A DNA stretch of 6,438 nucleotides, from the NCBI GenBank assembly GCA_947632575.1, contig CANRPV010000085.1, positions 1 through 6,438 on the forward strand, given 5' to 3'. A program made the translations under genes and the position numbers. The stretch comes from an uncultured Eggerthellaceae bacterium. GTDB taxonomy: Bacteria > Actinomycetota > Coriobacteriia > Coriobacteriales > Eggerthellaceae. Positions within the stretch are counted from its first letter, which is position 1. Each line of letters opens with the position of its first letter. Below, piece by piece: positions 1 through 5,637 of this stretch. The notes beneath the pieces are model-generated. The model searched no databases. It saw nothing but the letters and a program-made list of their open reading frames with translations, and was not told where the DNA came from.

Positions 1-242
1 CTGAGTGCATCCATAAATTCGCGAGCGCCGGGCAGAGGATCGATCGTGGCGATCACTTCCTGGATCTCTTTAATACCCAGGTTATGCTCACGCAAGATGG
101 CTATGCGCTCGCTCATGAGCTTGTCGTAGTTCGGTTCATCGCGAGTGGTGCGCGCGAGCTCTGGAATTCCGCTTGCCTCAGCTAGGGCAATCCAGATCTC
201 TGGAACCAATACGCCTTCCATATCAACACAGGTTATAAACAT
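1..242 (-). CDS. thrH: ThrH: phosphoserine phosphatase / homoserine phosphotransferase, N-terminal part
   Basis: The gene starts at 242 on the minus strand and runs off the left edge; 80 codons of a protein that is about 200 residues in this family are present. The N-terminus reads MFITCVDMEGVLVPEIWIA, which closely matches the ThrH signature. This is a HAD-family enzyme in which motif I is D-x-E-G: Asp7 is the expected phospho-accepting nucleophile and Glu9 stands where most HAD phosphatases have Asp. Further conserved-looking stretches are TTRDEPNYDKLM and IQEVIATIDPLPGAREF, also typical of ThrH. The known family member, from Pseudomonas, dephosphorylates phosphoserine and can transfer phosphate to homoserine, linking serine and threonine synthesis; it acts in the cytoplasm. 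A good ribosome site (AGAAAGGA) lies about 5 nt before the ATG. The gene is divergent from the membrane-protein gene at 404. The HAD motifs II-IV lie outside the window, so activity cannot be judged. Confidence 0.88.
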   Translation of the reverse strand, partial: MFITCVDMEGVLVPEIWIALAEASGIPELARTTRDEPNYDKLMSERIAILREHNLGIKEIQEVIATIDPLPGAREFMDAL

Positions 243-304
243 ACCCGTCCTTTCTCCGGGGGAATTATTCCGTGGCAAGTTTAGCGTAAAAAAGCCGCTA
301 AATC

Positions 305-334
305 TTAACTGGCAGCTAATGAATCTTGTGAAAT
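305..334 (+). promoter_or_regulatory. Weak candidate promoter for the membrane-protein gene
   Basis: In the 161-bp divergent spacer (243-403), TTAACT (305-310) and TGAAAT (329-334) are separated by 18 bp. Each matches four of six bases of the sigma-70-type consensus. Transcription would start near 341, about 60 nt before the ATG at 404. The spacer must hold promoters in both directions, but no convincing one was found for thrH. This is a weak match. Confidence 0.22.
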
Positions 335-403
335 GAGCCGATACCCTGAACTTCGTAACGGCCCGCATAAGGCTTCCTATCCAAATCCAGCGAGGAGTTA
401 TCC

Positions 404-1108
404 ATGGATCAAATGCCAAACGGTCAGCACAAGATGAATCGCAGACCCCGTCCTTCCTATCCTCAGACCTCCCATTACAGGCCAACCCCGCCGCCACGTT
501 CCGCGATGGCCATCGCGTCTTTAGTGCTGGGTATCGTCGCACTGGCGACATCGCTGCTTCCTATCATCAACAACCTTTCGTTTTTCATCGCTATCCTCGC
601 GATAATCTTTGCGATCGTTGCGTTTTTGGGCATACGAAAGGGAGCGAAAAGCGGCACGGGGTTGGCCGTGGCGGGGTTAGCGACGGCTATCGTAGCCGTA
701 ATAGCTGTTTTGGTTTCCCAAGCTGCTTATTCGGCAGCCATCAATCAGGCTACTGAGGACTTAGATAATTCGATGAGCCGGCTTACGGGCGATGCCACCG
801 AAGAGATTCTCACCAATGACGTCAATCTGGCTTTTGGAGAGTTCACGGCGGTGAGTGGCGATTACGGCTTGGTTACTACCAGTTTGCCGGTACGTCTTAC
901 GAACATCTCAGGTGAGACCCAGTCGTTTAACATCCAGGTCGAGGCCGTTGATGTATCCGGTAACCGCATAGCCACCGATTACATCGTCGTGTCGAATTTG
1001 GGGCCAAATCGGTCCCAGAACTTCACGCTTTTCAGCTATGTTCCGAGTGATGATCTTGAGGCGATGAAGAGTGCAACATTTGAGGTCGTGAGCGCTTCTG
1101 CCTATTAG
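404..1108 (+). CDS. Membrane protein, DUF4190-like helices plus FxLYD-like C-terminal domain
   Basis: A 234-residue protein with a strong ribosome site (GAGGAG, 6-7 nt before the ATG). Residues 1-33 are hydrophilic and rich in Pro and Arg. Three hydrophobic helices follow at about 34-54, 56-77 and 86-109; the first begins AMAIASLVLGIVALA, the pattern of DUF4190-type small membrane domains. Residues 115-137 form a polar linker. Residues about 138-232 look like an all-beta domain, with VRLTNISGETQSFNIQVEAV, a D-x-x-G-N-R turn and NLGPNRSQNFTLF, resembling FxLYD domains. With three helices the beta domain should sit on the opposite side of the membrane from the Pro-rich tail, most simply outside the cell, but topology is inferred. 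No enzymatic motif is visible and the function is unknown. It may be an envelope or stress-related protein. It is monocistronic as far as can be seen: a repeat-filled spacer follows and no clear terminator was found after it. Confidence 0.85.
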   Translation: MDQMPNGQHKMNRRPRPSYPQTSHYRPTPPPRSAMAIASLVLGIVALATSLLPIINNLSFFIAILAIIFAIVAFLGIRKGAKSGTGLAVAGLATAIVAVIAVLVSQAAYSAAINQATEDLDNSMSRLTGDATEEILTNDVNLAFGEFTAVSGDYGLVTTSLPVRLTNISGETQSFNIQVEAVDVSGNRIATDYIVVSNLGPNRSQNFTLFSYVPSDDLEAMKSATFEVVSASAY

Positions 1109-1130
1109 GGTGAGAGCTTCCGCTTATTAA

Positions 1131-1152
1131 TTAGAGAGAGCTTAGAGAGAGC
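1131..1152 (+). repeat. 11-bp tandem repeat, two perfect copies
   Basis: TTAGAGAGAGC occurs twice head to tail (1131-1141 and 1142-1152). A related GAGAGCTT lies just upstream near 1112. It is the first of three tandem-repeat blocks in the spacer between the membrane-protein gene and the HTH gene. No function is evident. Confidence 0.85.
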
Positions 1153-1190
1153 ACTTACGGCTAAGATTTATCTCCTGATCAAGTAGGCTC

Positions 1191-1222
1191 TCTGCGGGGC
1201 AGCTTATCTGCGGGGCAGGCTC
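1191..1222 (+). repeat. 16-bp tandem repeat, two copies with CTGC/GCAG dyads
   Basis: TCTGCGGGGCAGCTTA (1191-1206) is followed directly by TCTGCGGGGCAGGCTC (1207-1222); the first 12 bases are identical. Each unit carries a short dyad, CTGC-GGG-GCAG. Allowing a CGG insertion, the unit aligns with the 15-bp units that follow (GGCAGCTTA against GGCAGCATAAA), so both blocks may derive from one ancestral unit. Confidence 0.8.
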
Positions 1223-1312
1223 TCGCAGGATAAACTCTGGCAGCATAAACCCGGGTGGCATAAACTCTGAGAGCATAAAGTTTGGCAGCATAGACTCTGT
1301 CCGCATAACCAT
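1223..1312 (+). repeat. 15-bp degenerate tandem repeat, six copies
   Basis: Six consecutive 15-bp units start at 1223, 1238, 1253, 1268, 1283 and 1298, with a core close to GGCAGCATAAACTC. The CATAA core is the best conserved part: GATAAACTC, CATAAACCC, CATAAACTC, CATAAAGTT, CATAGACTC, CATAACCAT. TAAACT resembles a -10 hexamer. Because 15 is a multiple of three, several frames stay open and encode five-residue periodic peptides. On the plus strand the frame of the following gene is open back to 1179 but has no ATG, GTG or TTG, so coding is unlikely. The block ends 13 bp before the start of the HTH gene, a natural place for multiple regulator-binding sites. Confidence 0.85.
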
Positions 1313-1317
1313 AGGTT
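1312..1317 (+). promoter_or_regulatory. Possible -10 box for the HTH gene
   Basis: TAGGTT fits the loose actinobacterial TANNNT pattern and ends 8 nt before the ATG at 1326, so a leaderless or near-leaderless transcript is possible. In support, no good ribosome site precedes the ATG; only AGG occurs, about 10 nt upstream. The hexamer overlaps the last 15-bp repeat unit. No -35 is visible. Weak call. Confidence 0.22.
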
Positions 1318-1325
1318 GTAGAAAA

Positions 1326-1772
1326 ATGAACGCGAGAAAAAAGAAATCGGTTGAAGGCGAACTGACTGAGGAGCTCCTCGAGGAACTTCTCGAAGCTCCC
1401 AACATCGATCGATTCGTGCGCGATCATGAGTTTTTGGACCTTACGCTTTCGGAATACCTCCAGAGGCTACTCGAGGAAAAATCGCTGCGTCGCATCGATG
1501 TGATCCATAAAGCGGGGCTCAATGAGACCTTCGGCTACATGCTCTTCACGGGGCGCCGACAAAAGGCCAGCAGAGACAAGCTGCTAGCCTTAGCCTTCGC
1601 AATGGGACTCGACCTAAAAGAGACCAATCGCCTGTTGCAGCTCGGCGAGGAAAACGGGCTTTACAGCAAGAATCGCCGTGACGCCATCATTATTTACGGG
1701 ATCAGCCATAGCATGGACCTGCAGGCGGTTGACGAGGCTCTTTATCGTTTCAAAGAGGAGACCATCAGCTGA
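1326..1772 (+). CDS. XRE-like helix-turn-helix protein paired with Ser/Thr kinase
   Basis: A 148-residue cytoplasmic protein. Residues 1-50 are basic and then acidic and helical (GELTEELLEELLEAP). Residues about 52-106 form an HTH of the XRE/lambda-repressor-like type: SLRRIDVIHKAGLNETFGYM, then FTGRRQKASRDKLLALAFAM, then GLDLKETNRLLQLG. The C-terminal part (GLYSKNRRDAIIIYGISHSM) is typical of a family of HTH proteins usually found beside a Ser/Thr protein kinase gene, as here, 27 nt upstream of it. It may bind DNA, be a kinase substrate, or both; that is inference from context. The start at 1326 is the only usable one: the frame upstream is open to 1179 but lacks ATG, GTG or TTG. The ribosome site is poor. 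The tandem repeats directly upstream are candidate binding sites for this protein or another regulator. Confidence 0.82.
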   Translation: MNARKKKSVEGELTEELLEELLEAPNIDRFVRDHEFLDLTLSEYLQRLLEEKSLRRIDVIHKAGLNETFGYMLFTGRRQKASRDKLLALAFAMGLDLKETNRLLQLGEENGLYSKNRRDAIIIYGISHSMDLQAVDEALYRFKEETIS

Positions 1773-1784
1773 TGGAATCTGATC

Positions 1785-1793
1785 TGCTACCAT
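1785..1793 (+). promoter_or_regulatory. Extended -10 promoter for a leaderless kinase transcript
   Basis: TGC-TACCAT has the extended -10 form (TGn followed by TANNNT). The hexamer occupies 1788-1793 and is followed by six bases and then the ATG at 1800. A start about 7 nt after the hexamer therefore falls on the A of the ATG, the geometry of leaderless actinobacterial genes. The kinase gene lacks a ribosome site, which agrees. TGCTACCATAA recurs at 5608-5618 in front of the aromatic operon. No -35 is recognisable. Confidence 0.5.
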
Positions 1794-1799
1794 AAGTCT

Positions 1800-3284
1800 A
1801 TGGTTGTGGATGATCTCTCTTCATATCTTGACGCTCTGCAGCGTGATGACTGTTATCGCGTTGAACGCACGCTTAAGGCGACGCCGACAGAAACCACCGA
1901 GCTTGTCTATTACCGCGGGGCCAATGAGGCTGAGCTCGGGCCTTTTGTTCGCAAACGCATCAAGGACAGCCTAGGAATCGGCAGCGTCTATCGAATCCTG
2001 CGCGAGGCTCAGAGGAAAGGGCGTCGCTTCCAACATATTCCACGCATCGAGGATTGCTACGAGCGAGACGATGAGCTCATCGTCATTATGGAATATGTCT
2101 CGGGTGAGACCCTGGATGTGCTGATTGAGCGTCTCGGTCCATCGATTACCTTAGTAAACGCTATATTCCCGGCGCTTTGCAATGCGGTTATCGAGCTTCA
2201 CGAGGGTTTTACCCCACCCATTATCCATCGGGATCTGAAGCCTTCTAACATCATGATCTCCCGCAATAACCTCACGCTGATCGATTTCGGCATCGCGCGG
2301 ACCTATACCGAAGGCGCCTTAAGCGATACGACGAACTTCGGAACGAGGGCCTATGCGCCGCCTGAGCAATTCGGCTATGGGCAGACCGATGCAAGAAGTG
2401 ATGTCTATGCACTGGGAATGTTGTTATATTATGGGCTGACCGGTAAGGAGCCTCAAAGGGCTTTAGCGGGTAAACTCGAACAAGAGAAATCAGTGCCCGA
2501 ACCACTTCGGCCAGTGTTGGCGAAGGCTACGGCGTTTGATCCTGATCAACGCTATGATCAGGTTCGAGCCTTAAAAGAAGCATTTCAGAAAGCGGTGTCT
2601 CCTTTGGTGGATAAAAAGAATGCCCAGAGCACAGAAGATCAGTCTTCTGAAACTCCGTTGGAATCTGTGGTATCAGATCTCGACGATTACGATTCTTCGA
2701 ACCTTGAGGGCGATTACGATGCCGATGACTCCTCTGTAGAGGGCGAATCGGAGGACGAGTATTCCGAAGAGGAGTACTACGACGAAGAATATGACGATGA
2801 AGACTTCGACGATGAGGACTTCGAAGAGGAAGAAGAATTCAGCGACGAAGAATATAAGACGATGATCGATGGCTCGAAGGTCAAAAGAACGCCGGCCTTC
2901 GTCAAGCATCATCGCGAGAGAAAAGCCGCTCGAGCGGCCAAAAAAGATCCCACTAAGATCTACTTCACCGAGTGGCTCGGTCTGGTTTGGGATGTGGTCG
3001 TCGTTATCATCTGGGGCATGGTTATCATCGCGGCATTTATCGTCACCTTTAACCCCACCACCCCCGAGGCGATGGCTCTGCCGCCTCTTACGCGTTTCCT
3101 GCAATACGTGGGCTTCATCGCCTTCTTCTTCAGCGGCATTGCTTATATCGTGCTTGATAAGCGTCTGCTTCGCCGTATGATTCCCGCTCTCGTGGACAAT
3201 CGAGGAAAAAGCTCCATACTTCCGGGCGTCATCTTGATGGCCATAGGCTTTCTGTGCCTCATCATCTCTTTCTTCACCGTTTAG
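1800..3284 (+). CDS. Membrane-anchored Ser/Thr protein kinase with acidic linker and three C-terminal helices
   Basis: A 494-residue Hanks-type (STK/PknB-like) kinase. The kinase domain spans about residues 15-265. Visible motifs are GPFVRKRI, with Lys52 the likely ATP-binding lysine; REAQ, with Glu69 as the helix-C partner; HRDLKPSN, with catalytic Asp145 and Asn150; DFG at 162-164; TNFGTRAYAPPEQF around the activation segment; and SDVYALG with Asp201. The glycine-rich loop is absent: residues 24-36 read RTLKATPTETTEL instead of GxGxxG. Residues about 294-352 form a very acidic linker of Asp, Glu, Ser and Tyr, with DDEDF repeated at 332-341. A basic stretch (359-385) precedes three membrane helices at about 396-417, 434-452 and 473-493. 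The kinase domain is expected in the cytoplasm, and no extracellular PASTA-like sensor is present. It probably works with the HTH protein encoded just upstream. The start ATG lacks a Shine-Dalgarno site and appears leaderless. Substrates are unknown. Confidence 0.9.
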   Translation: MVVDDLSSYLDALQRDDCYRVERTLKATPTETTELVYYRGANEAELGPFVRKRIKDSLGIGSVYRILREAQRKGRRFQHIPRIEDCYERDDELIVIMEYVSGETLDVLIERLGPSITLVNAIFPALCNAVIELHEGFTPPIIHRDLKPSNIMISRNNLTLIDFGIARTYTEGALSDTTNFGTRAYAPPEQFGYGQTDARSDVYALGMLLYYGLTGKEPQRALAGKLEQEKSVPEPLRPVLAKATAFDPDQRYDQVRALKEAFQKAVSPLVDKKNAQSTEDQSSETPLESVVSDLDDYDSSNLEGDYDADDSSVEGESEDEYSEEEYYDEEYDDEDFDDEDFEEEEEFSDEEYKTMIDGSKVKRTPAFVKHHRERKAARAAKKDPTKIYFTEWLGLVWDVVVVIIWGMVIIAAFIVTFNPTTPEAMALPPLTRFLQYVGFIAFFFSGIAYIVLDKRLLRRMIPALVDNRGKSSILPGVILMAIGFLCLIISFFTV

Positions 3285-3472
3285 AAGCAGGTTAGCCCTT
3301 TGCGGGGTAGGCAAAAGCGCGGGCGTTATACTTTCGATGAGGGCAGCTGTAGCGAGCGGCTTGAGCTAGCAACGTGCCAGAGCGAGCAGCCAAAAGGCAA
3401 TCGACTTTAGATTAGCGTTAATGTGCCGCTCATGGCTGTTGTCGTCCAAAGCCGCGGAAGAAGGTTGGACTG
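3285..3472 (+). other. Spacer between kinase and lipase genes, with weak promoter-like and repeat signals
   Basis: No gene is seen in these 188 bp. TATACT (3327-3332) matches five of six -10 bases but has no clear -35; if used, it would leave a 5' leader of about 130 nt before the lipase. Around 3351-3390 there is a loose 10-bp periodicity: AGCGAGCGGC at 3351, TTGAGCTAGC at 3361 and AGCGAGCAGC at 3381. A small hairpin TTTGC/GCAAA lies just after the kinase stop, with no T-run, so it is not a convincing terminator. Read-through from the kinase gene into the lipase gene is therefore possible. Confidence 0.4.
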
Positions 3473-4387
3473 GTGGCCAAAGAGTACATACAGATTTTTC
3501 CCGAATATGATCGCGATGCGCTTATTCCCAAAGACGGTCACTGGCGGCATCTTCCCGTGCTCTTCATCCATGGGCTCAACGCTCGTGACTCTACCTTGAC
3601 TGAATCTCCCAATTGGGGTCGAATTCCCGATAGGCTCCACGAAACGGAAAGAATCTTTTACTACGCTAACCAGGATTCTTGGTATGGGGTCGAACATAAC
3701 GCCAAGCAGATCGCCGAGGCCGTGTATCGCGCCTGCGAGCTGACTGGCGCTCCGAAGATCCACTTGATTGCCCATTCCAAAGGGGGAGTGGACGGCCGTC
3801 GGGCGCTCTATCTTCCTGGGGTGGCCGATAAGGTCTTTTCCTACACTACCCTTGCCACGCCTCATAGAGGCATGCTGTTCTCGTCGCTGATCTCTTTGGT
3901 TCCTCTGCTGCCGAAATACGTGGTAAGCCCCATCATCAATCGCATCGTCAAGAAAAAAGGCGATCCAAGCCCCGATGTGTATTCCGTCCTGAAAGACACG
4001 ACGCTTAAGGGCGCGCGGGAATTCGAGAAGAAATATCCGGACAGGCCCGATGTCGTCTATAGCTCCTACGCTTTCATCAACGAGGACAAGCGAAAGAAAA
4101 TACCTCATCCAGGGCAGATGCTCATATCGGTCTTCGACCGCAATACCGATGGGATCGTGCCGCTCAAATCCACCGAGATGCCTCATCGCCAGATTGTCCA
4201 CGTCTATGGACACCAGGAGTTTACGCATGATGAGGCCGTGGACATGCATCGACGCGATATCCTCTTCGTGCTTGAGGATGGAACGGCGTTTCGATCGGCA
4301 CCGGATTTCATCGTATGGGTGCTTGACGGACTCGATGCGCTCTATCTGGTTGAAAACGACGGGAGCGCGCTGACCCCCGAAGGCTAA
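3473..4387 (+). CDS. Alpha/beta-hydrolase lipase/esterase, probably intracellular
   Basis: A 304-residue alpha/beta-hydrolase. PVLFIHGLN (28-36) gives the oxyanion-hole HG. LIAHSKGGVDGRRAL (98-112) is the nucleophile elbow with Ser102. TTLATPHRGML (125-135) matches the segment after the nucleophile strand in true lipases. NTDGIVPLKS (224-233) supplies the likely acid, Asp226. His247 or His252 (GHQEFTHDEAVD) is the probable catalytic His. The elbow begins with Ala rather than Gly (A-H-S-x-G), as in Bacillus-type lipases of families I.4/I.5. There is no signal peptide or membrane segment, so it is likely cytoplasmic, unlike the usual secreted lipases; the substrate is unknown. The GTG start follows GGAAGAAGG by 8 nt, and no other ATG, GTG or TTG exists in frame before the upstream stop. 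It lies between the kinase and uppP genes on the same strand with substantial gaps on both sides, so shared transcription is uncertain. Confidence 0.85.
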   Translation: MAKEYIQIFPEYDRDALIPKDGHWRHLPVLFIHGLNARDSTLTESPNWGRIPDRLHETERIFYYANQDSWYGVEHNAKQIAEAVYRACELTGAPKIHLIAHSKGGVDGRRALYLPGVADKVFSYTTLATPHRGMLFSSLISLVPLLPKYVVSPIINRIVKKKGDPSPDVYSVLKDTTLKGAREFEKKYPDRPDVVYSSYAFINEDKRKKIPHPGQMLISVFDRNTDGIVPLKSTEMPHRQIVHVYGHQEFTHDEAVDMHRRDILFVLEDGTAFRSAPDFIVWVLDGLDALYLVENDGSALTPEG

Positions 4388-4401
4388 ACCACTCTTTAAG
4401 A

Positions 4402-4432
4402 CTTAAGCTTACTTCTGCAAACTAAGTTTAAG
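4402..4432 (+). other. AT-rich hairpin after the lipase gene
   Basis: CTTAAGCTTA (4402-4411) and TAAGTTTAAG (4423-4432) pair over ten positions with one G-U, around an 11-nt loop, starting 14 nt after the lipase stop. No T-run follows directly. A T6 run at 4469-4474 is preceded by a weaker GC/G-U stem (4434-4440 with 4456-4463, one bulge). Either could slow or end transcription, but neither is a standard intrinsic terminator. The left arm contains the palindrome TAAGCTTA, so a protein-binding site is the alternative. Confidence 0.45.
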
Positions 4433-4472
4433 CGCGGGCTCATGATTCACGATCAAGCTTAGCGGCACTTTT

Positions 4473-4501
4473 TTCTCACTCCACGCGTCTGATGTGATAA
4501 T
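4473..4501 (+). promoter_or_regulatory. Promoter of uppP
   Basis: TTCTCA (4473-4478, four of six -35 bases) and GATAAT (4496-4501, five of six -10 bases) are spaced by 17 bp. A TGT immediately before the -10 makes it an extended -10. Transcription would start near 4508, inside a small hairpin, about 35 nt before the TTG start codon. This is the best conventional promoter in the window. Confidence 0.5.
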
Positions 4502-4505
4502 ATGC

Positions 4506-4521
4506 CTTGGGTCTACCCGAG
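4506..4521 (+). other. Small hairpin at the predicted 5' end of uppP mRNA
   Basis: CTTGGG-TCTA-CCCGAG forms a six-pair stem (one G-U) with a four-base loop, just upstream of the GAGGAG ribosome site at 4525-4530. It falls at the predicted transcription start, so it may protect the mRNA end or be incidental. Confidence 0.4.
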
Positions 4522-4542
4522 CATGAGGAGTTTTGAATCCCG

Positions 4543-5583
4543 TTGGATGCATTGATCGAGGCCATAAAAGCGTTCATATTTGGAGTCGTGGAGGGCATAA
4601 CCGAATGGCTGCCTATCTCTTCCACCGGCCACATGATGCTTCTCAACCAATTCCTTCCGCTGAACGTGTCGGAGGCGTTTTACGACACCTTCCTCGTGGT
4701 GATTCAGCTGGGCGCCATCATGGCCGTCATCATGCTCTACTTCCACAAGCTCAATCCTTTCTCGGTGCGAAAGAGCGATTTTGAGCGGAAAGAGACCTGG
4801 GGTATTTGGGCCAAAGTGGTGATCGGCTCGATTCCCGCGGCCACCATCGGATTTCTGCTGGATGATTGGATGGAGGAGCATGTCACCAACAATCCGCAGG
4901 TAGCCTATGTGGTGGTATCTCTCGCGCTTATCATTTACGGCGTAATTTTCATCTTGCTCGAACGGCGCAATCGCAAGAAGCTTGCCGCTGCTCAGTTTCA
5001 TGTTATGGGAAGCATGTCCATTCCCCATGACCGGATTCGCGCTAAGGATGACCCGGAGTTGCGAGGCCGTCATGCGAAGCGCGGGGATAGCCATGTGATG
5101 TGGGTGGATGCCGCATCCAATGACGCCGCCGACATCGAACCCGCGGAGCAGGACTCATCCAACGCTTTCGCCAAGATCAACACCTTCGACGAGATGTCTT
5201 ATAAGACCGCTTTTCTCATCGGTATCTTCCAAAGCCTTGCGATCATCCCGGGCACATCTCGGTCTGGTTCGACGATCATCGGCTCGATGCTGCTCGGTAC
5301 CTCGCGCACCATCGCAACAGAGTTCGCGTTTTTCCTGGCCATCCCCATCATGTTTGGATGGAGTCTGCTCAAGTTCATCCGTCACGGGTTTGCCTACACG
5401 GGCATCGAGTGGATGATCTTCGCGATCGGCATCATCACCGCTTTTGTGGTATCCGTTTTAGCCATCAAGTTTTTGATCGGCTACATCAAGCAAAACGATT
5501 TCACGGCCTTTGGTTTCTATCGCATTGGACTGGGTTTCGTGGTGCTTGTCTACTTTGGCCTGAAAGCCTTAGGTCTGTTTTAA
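4543..5583 (+). CDS. uppP: Undecaprenyl-diphosphatase UppP (BacA type) with large loop insertion
   Basis: UppP removes a phosphate from undecaprenyl diphosphate, regenerating the lipid carrier for peptidoglycan and other envelope polymers; over-expression of family members gives bacitracin resistance. Motif one is EGITEWLPISSTGHM (17-31), with Glu17, Glu21 and His30 at the same positions as in the E. coli enzyme. Motif two is FQSLAIIPGTSRSGST (229-244), with Arg240 corresponding to E. coli Arg174. Hydrophobic segments lie at about 48-67, 89-106, 119-139, 222-236, 246-271, 288-312 and 325-343. At 346 residues it exceeds the usual 265-280. The excess is a hydrophilic insertion at about 143-215, rich in His, Arg, Asp and Ala, before the second catalytic motif. 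The start is TTG at 4543, 12 nt after GAGGAG, giving the standard family N-terminus; a TTG at 4552 is the alternative. A promoter lies at 4473-4501 and an intrinsic terminator at 5643-5663. Confidence 0.95.
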   Translation: MDALIEAIKAFIFGVVEGITEWLPISSTGHMMLLNQFLPLNVSEAFYDTFLVVIQLGAIMAVIMLYFHKLNPFSVRKSDFERKETWGIWAKVVIGSIPAATIGFLLDDWMEEHVTNNPQVAYVVVSLALIIYGVIFILLERRNRKKLAAAQFHVMGSMSIPHDRIRAKDDPELRGRHAKRGDSHVMWVDAASNDAADIEPAEQDSSNAFAKINTFDEMSYKTAFLIGIFQSLAIIPGTSRSGSTIIGSMLLGTSRTIATEFAFFLAIPIMFGWSLLKFIRHGFAYTGIEWMIFAIGIITAFVVSVLAIKFLIGYIKQNDFTAFGFYRIGLGFVVLVYFGLKALGLF

Positions 5584-5607
5584 TGGCTTTCTTATTGGCC
5601 TTCGGTT

Positions 5608-5616
5608 TGCTACCAT
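5608..5616 (+). promoter_or_regulatory. Second TGCTACCAT extended -10 element
   Basis: TGC-TACCAT followed by AA repeats the element before the kinase gene. Transcription would begin near 5623, only 15 nt before a short ORF and 20 nt before the terminator hairpin. It lies in the 22-nt loop of an inverted repeat, TGGCCTTC (5596-5603) and GAAGGCCA (5626-5633), so a bound regulator or RNA fold could mask it. No -35 is evident. It is either a promoter for an attenuated leader of the chorismate mutase operon or a chance match. Confidence 0.33.
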
Positions 5617-5637
5617 AACGGCACAGAAGGCCAGTAT

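Noticed and set aside
145..336. 63-codon plus-strand ORF across the thrH start
   Set aside because: It overlaps the opposite strand of thrH, whose protein matches its family well, and it shows no recognisable features.
1131..1312. CRISPR array
   Set aside because: The units are 11-16 bp directly adjacent tandem copies with no unique spacers, and there are no cas genes.
1179..1325. N-terminal extension of the HTH protein through the repeats (INSGS-like pentapeptides)
   Set aside because: The frame is open but contains no ATG, GTG or TTG before 1326.
1142..1427. Minus-strand ORFs encoding five-residue periodic peptides across the tandem repeats
   Set aside because: The 15-bp period keeps frames open automatically. 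They overlap the HTH start and have no ribosome site or family resemblance.
1772..1795. Seven-codon minicistron (MESDLLP) overlapping the HTH stop as TGATG, possibly coupling translation to the kinase
   Set aside because: It overlaps the extended -10 element, and the leaderless reading explains the missing ribosome site more simply; kept only as a weak alternative.
2673..3314. 213-codon minus-strand ORF opposite the kinase C-terminus
   Set aside because: It arises from the complement of the acidic codons and membrane-helix codons; its low-complexity Val/Ile/Phe stretch is the antisense of Asp/Glu codons.
3407..4249. 280-codon minus-strand ORF opposite the lipase gene
   Set aside because: It is a mirror of lipase codon bias: Arg/His/Asp-rich, no motif, while the plus-strand frame has full catalytic motifs.
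4513..5094. 193-codon minus-strand ORF opposite uppP
   Set aside because: It is antisense to the clear uppP gene, His/Arg-rich and without motifs.
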